The position numbers and the translations under genes were made by a program. Positions 15,408 to 17,540 of a stretch of DNA of 17,540 nt are shown one piece after another. This DNA is from an uncultured Eubacterium sp. (GTDB lineage: Bacteria; Bacillota; Clostridia; Lachnospirales; Lachnospiraceae). The notes beneath the pieces are model-generated. The model ran no database searches. It had not been told where the DNA came from and saw only the letters and a list, made by a program, of their open reading frames with translations. Each line of letters begins with the position of its first letter. Positions within the stretch are counted from its first letter, which is position 1. The stretch is taken from the NCBI GenBank assembly GCA_910586445.1, contig CAJUHV010000079.1, positions 1 to 17,540 on the forward strand. The letters run 5' to 3'.

Positions 15408-16313
15408 ATGGCGACGTTAAAACAACTCAAGACATTTATCGCGGTGGCGGAATACAAAAAAATGAGCGAGGCGGCAAAAAAGCTGTACATATCCCAGCCT
15501 ACTGTCAGCCAGGTCATTTCCGATTTAGAAGCCGAATATGAAGCCCAGCTGTTCAACCGTTTTTCTAAAAAACTGGAAATCACGCCTGCCGGGCTGCTTC
15601 TGCTGAACAACGCCCGTGAAATTGTATCCATCCACCAGAAATTAGAACAGACAATGAAAAATATAAATTCCCAGCGCCCGCTGCGCATAGGTGCCACGAT
15701 TACAATCGGCAATATATTGATGGCTACTTTAGTCGAACGGCTGCTGGACCAGCATCCTGATATCGATGTGACAGTATTTGTGGACAATACAAAAATGATT
15801 GAACAGAGAATGCTTCATAACGAATTGGACATCGCCCTTGTCGAAGGCATTATCACGCGTCAGGAAATCACTGCCAAACCTGTGATCGAAGACTGCCTGT
15901 GCCTGATCTGCGGAAAAAAACATCCCTTTGCCGATAAGACTTCGATCTCGCTGGAAGACCTGCGGCACCAGAATTTTATTTTAAGGGAAAAAGGCAGCGG
16001 AACAAGGGCCATATTTGAAAATTTTATGCTGACGCACCAGATTCCTTATGTTACAAAATGGGAATGCAGCAGCCGCTGCGCCATTGTAGATGCGGTACGG
16101 CACAATCTGGGACTGAGCGTTCTTTCCAGACAATGCGTCCTGGAGTACGTCGAAAAAGGCGATGTAGTCATCTGTCCGGTAAAAGACATATCCATGAAAC
16201 GCTACTTCTATCTCTGCCGCAACCAGTGCTACTCTATTACTTCACAGATGAAAGATTTCAGCGATACCGTTATGGCTGTGTCTGCGGAATGCAAAACTAA
16301 GCTTTTTTTATAA
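15408..16313 (+). CDS. LysR-family transcriptional regulator, probably sulfur-responsive
   Basis: This 301-residue LysR regulator has an N-terminal winged helix-turn-helix (residues about 4-62, SEAAKKLYISQPTVSQVISD) and a two-lobed effector domain from about residue 92 (LRIGATITIGN). Length is standard. The ATG has AGGAG about 9 nt upstream. It is divergent from the flavoprotein/sulfite-reductase operon across a 191-bp spacer, the classical arrangement for a LysR gene and its target. By analogy with CysB, CysL and YeiE, a sulfur compound such as sulfite or a cysteine precursor is a plausible effector, but no residue here identifies it. Confidence 0.92.
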   Translation: MATLKQLKTFIAVAEYKKMSEAAKKLYISQPTVSQVISDLEAEYEAQLFNRFSKKLEITPAGLLLLNNAREIVSIHQKLEQTMKNINSQRPLRIGATITIGNILMATLVERLLDQHPDIDVTVFVDNTKMIEQRMLHNELDIALVEGIITRQEITAKPVIEDCLCLICGKKHPFADKTSISLEDLRHQNFILREKGSGTRAIFENFMLTHQIPYVTKWECSSRCAIVDAVRHNLGLSVLSRQCVLEYVEKGDVVICPVKDISMKRYFYLCRNQCYSITSQMKDFSDTVMAVSAECKTKLFL

Positions 16314-16339
16314 CAGTACTTCTTTCTTCTTACATAAGG

Positions 16340-17041
16340 TCATCTGAGCTTTTTACAGTACTGCGTACACAGTTTGTCCGTGCAGTTCACACATTTGAGC
16401 ACCTCATTTGAATATTCCCAGAAACGCTGCGGATAGATCCATACGCACAATTCCCAGAGCAGAAATGCCAGAACCGACACAGACAGCAGGCTGCCGGCAT
16501 AAAATCCTCCTATATACACAAACGGACTGAACATCATCAAATGATCCCAGTTAAAAATCCGGCAGGTCGTGCAGCAGCGGCTGCGCATGATCAATCGGAA
16601 CGGACACCAGACCAGTACGCAGACCAGATCGCAGACATAGAAAAAGACCGCAGACATAAATAAAAATGCGTCGTCAATGATCTGCCTCTGGTAAAGCACG
16701 CCCATGGCTGCGGTCAATGCAGCCCACAGCAGAAACACCTTGTAAGCCTTCAGCGCCTGCTTATTGACTGCACCGTGTGCCGGACGATAATACGCGCGGA
16801 ACAGCTTCTTCGATCCCAGCGCTGTCCGCCTGTTTACTGGAACCAGCTGCCAGAGCATATCGATCATCCAGATGATCCACAATATATGTAAGACGGAAAA
16901 CCGTTCAAAAAAATGCATTCCCCGCAGAATGTCAAACTCTGACCGGTCGAAAACATATAAAAATCCACAAAGGCACAGGACCAGAATACGCCCTGCCAGC
17001 TTTGCGGTATATATGCCGCGGATGCTTGATTTTTCTTTCAT
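16340..17041 (-). CDS. Cysteine-rich polytopic membrane protein of unknown function
   Basis: I do not recognise a named family. The chosen start gives 233 residues, with AAAGGAAA about 7 nt upstream. A longer frame to 17107 lacks such support. Hydrophobic segments are visible near 16-31, 47-67, 101-117, 124-146 and 168-201. Cysteines cluster in two places: C141, C146, C156, C157 and C160 around a helix end (VWCPF...RCCTTC), and C217, C220, C225 and C229 in the basic C-terminal tail (CVNCTDKLCTQYC). Such spacing suits an iron-sulfur cluster, zinc or redox thiols facing the cytoplasm. It is convergent with the LysR gene and separated by only 26 bp. A role in electron transfer or metal handling linked to the sulfur genes is speculation. 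The gene itself is convincing. Confidence 0.75.
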   Translation of the reverse strand: MKEKSSIRGIYTAKLAGRILVLCLCGFLYVFDRSEFDILRGMHFFERFSVLHILWIIWMIDMLWQLVPVNRRTALGSKKLFRAYYRPAHGAVNKQALKAYKVFLLWAALTAAMGVLYQRQIIDDAFLFMSAVFFYVCDLVCVLVWCPFRLIMRSRCCTTCRIFNWDHLMMFSPFVYIGGFYAGSLLSVSVLAFLLWELCVWIYPQRFWEYSNEVLKCVNCTDKLCTQYCKKLR

Positions 17042-17107
17042 TTGATTTCCTTTCTGTACCCTGCCGTAAACAAAATGCTTGCAGAGCATTCGATCATAGT
17101 CTATCAT

Positions 17108-17260
17108 AAATAATAATTAAAACAAGATAGAAACAACTAAAACAGCAAGAAGCTGATAAAATGTTTAAAACAGCAAAAATAGTCAGAAACTAATAAAATC
17201 ACCAGAATTTAATAAAACAATTAAATTCAAAAAGCAAATAGAACAATTAATTAATAAAAT
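17108..17260. other. A-rich low-complexity upstream region
   Basis: No gene is seen. The plus strand is mostly A with few G or C and contains loose copies of motifs that become regular repeats further right, such as AGAAACTAATAAAA near 17185 and TAAAACAGCAA near 17135. It is upstream of the cysteine-rich membrane gene and should contain its promoter, which I cannot define. Confidence 0.5.
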
Positions 17261-17428
17261 AAGACAATTAATTCAAATAAGACAATTAATTAATTCAAAA
17301 AAGACAATTAATTAATTCAAATAAGATAATTAATACTAGTAAGATAATTAATTAAATACAAATAAGACAATTAATTAATACTAGTAAGACATTAATTAAA
17401 TACAAATAAGACAATTAAATACAGGCAA
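17261..17428. repeat. Eight imperfect 18-23-bp tandem repeats
   Basis: Units begin with AAGA(C/T)AATTAATT or a close variant at 17261, 17279, 17301, 17323, 17341, 17364, 17386 and 17408. Unit lengths are 18, 22, 22, 18, 23, 22 and 22 bp before the last, less complete unit. Unit ends alternate between TTCAAAT/TACAAAT and TACTAGT, which suggests a higher-order two-unit duplication. There are no unique spacers of constant size, so it is not a CRISPR array. The core AATTAATT is self-complementary. Confidence 0.85.
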
Positions 17429-17466
17429 AACAAAACTTACTCATAAAACAATTGTACAAACAAAAT

Positions 17467-17540
17467 AATTAGAAACTAATAAAACAATTAGAAACTAATA
17501 AAACAATTAGAAACTAATAAAACAATTAGAAACTAATAAA
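17467..17540. repeat. Perfect 19-bp tandem repeats running off the window
   Basis: The unit AATTAGAAACTAATAAAAC is repeated without change at 17467, 17486, 17505 and 17524, the last cut by the window edge at 17 bp. The array probably continues to the right. The identical copies show recent expansion or ongoing slippage. The unit contains the dyad TTAGAAACTAA. Confidence 0.9.

Noticed and set aside
15386..15787. 133-codon minus-strand ORF
   Set aside because: It is the complement of the LysR helix-turn-helix region and lacks start signals.
16314..16363. Shared terminator between the convergent LysR and membrane-protein genes
   Set aside because: CAGTACT and AGTACTG can pair, but the loop is 36 nt and no T-run follows on either strand, so it is not convincing.
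17042..17107. 22-codon N-terminal extension of the cysteine-rich membrane protein
   Set aside because: The downstream ATG has a good ribosome binding site and the extension has none.
17261..17540. Possible CRISPR array in the repeat-rich right end
   Set aside because: The units are directly tandem, AT-rich and have no unique spacers of constant length, and no cas gene is present in the window.

Overview
The window looks like a chromosomal segment of an anaerobic low-to-mid GC Bacillota, most likely a Lachnospiraceae-type gut clostridium. The evidence is the strong AGGAGG-type ribosome binding sites, the BceS-like two-component kinase, the AgcS symporter, the small siroheme sulfite reductase carrying ferredoxin clusters, and the protein sequences overall. 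The species cannot be fixed from sequence alone. Almost every gene lies on the minus strand; the only confident plus-strand gene is a LysR regulator. I see no rRNA, tRNA, CRISPR array or intact insertion sequence.

Region 1 (1-3028, envelope genes and debris). A GC-rich, strongly foldable stretch of unknown nature occupies the left end. It is followed, in minus-strand reading, by a membrane-anchored sulfatase/LTA-synthase-fold enzyme and a 60-residue single-pass membrane protein. Overlapping the start of the small protein is a 37-codon remnant that looks like the C-terminal tail of a TarI/IspD-type cytidylyltransferase. A further small fragment and a terminator fill the gap to the next operon.

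Region 2 (3029-7481). One compact operon encodes an OmpR-type response regulator with an unusually short receiver domain, a BceS-like intramembrane-sensing kinase, a fructosamine-kinase family protein and an AgcS sodium:amino-acid symporter. No BceAB-type ABC transporter is present next to the two-component pair. A 460-bp non-coding gap precedes the operon.

Region 3 (7482-15407). This is a tetrapyrrole and sulfur block. In transcription order: a CoA-disulfide/persulfide reductase with a rhodanese tail, a small siroheme [4Fe-4S] sulfite reductase, a YeiH-family exporter, glutamyl-tRNA reductase HemA, and one 784-residue protein joining HemC, CobA (uroporphyrinogen-III methyltransferase) and HemD. 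Together HemA and the fusion can run from glutamyl-tRNA towards precorrin-2, apart from the HemL and HemB steps, which are not in this window. Precorrin-2 is the precursor of the siroheme that the sulfite reductase needs. The logic of the block is therefore sulfite/persulfide handling, export of sulfur oxyanions and cofactor supply. The 3' end of hemA has been tandemly triplicated into the hemA-hemC gap.

Region 4 (15217-17540). A LysR regulator is divergent from the reductase operon and is the obvious candidate to control it. Next, convergent with it, is a cysteine-rich polytopic membrane protein of unknown function. The last ~430 bp are an extremely A-rich, G/C-poor stretch built of 18-23-bp and 19-bp tandem repeats that run off the window edge.
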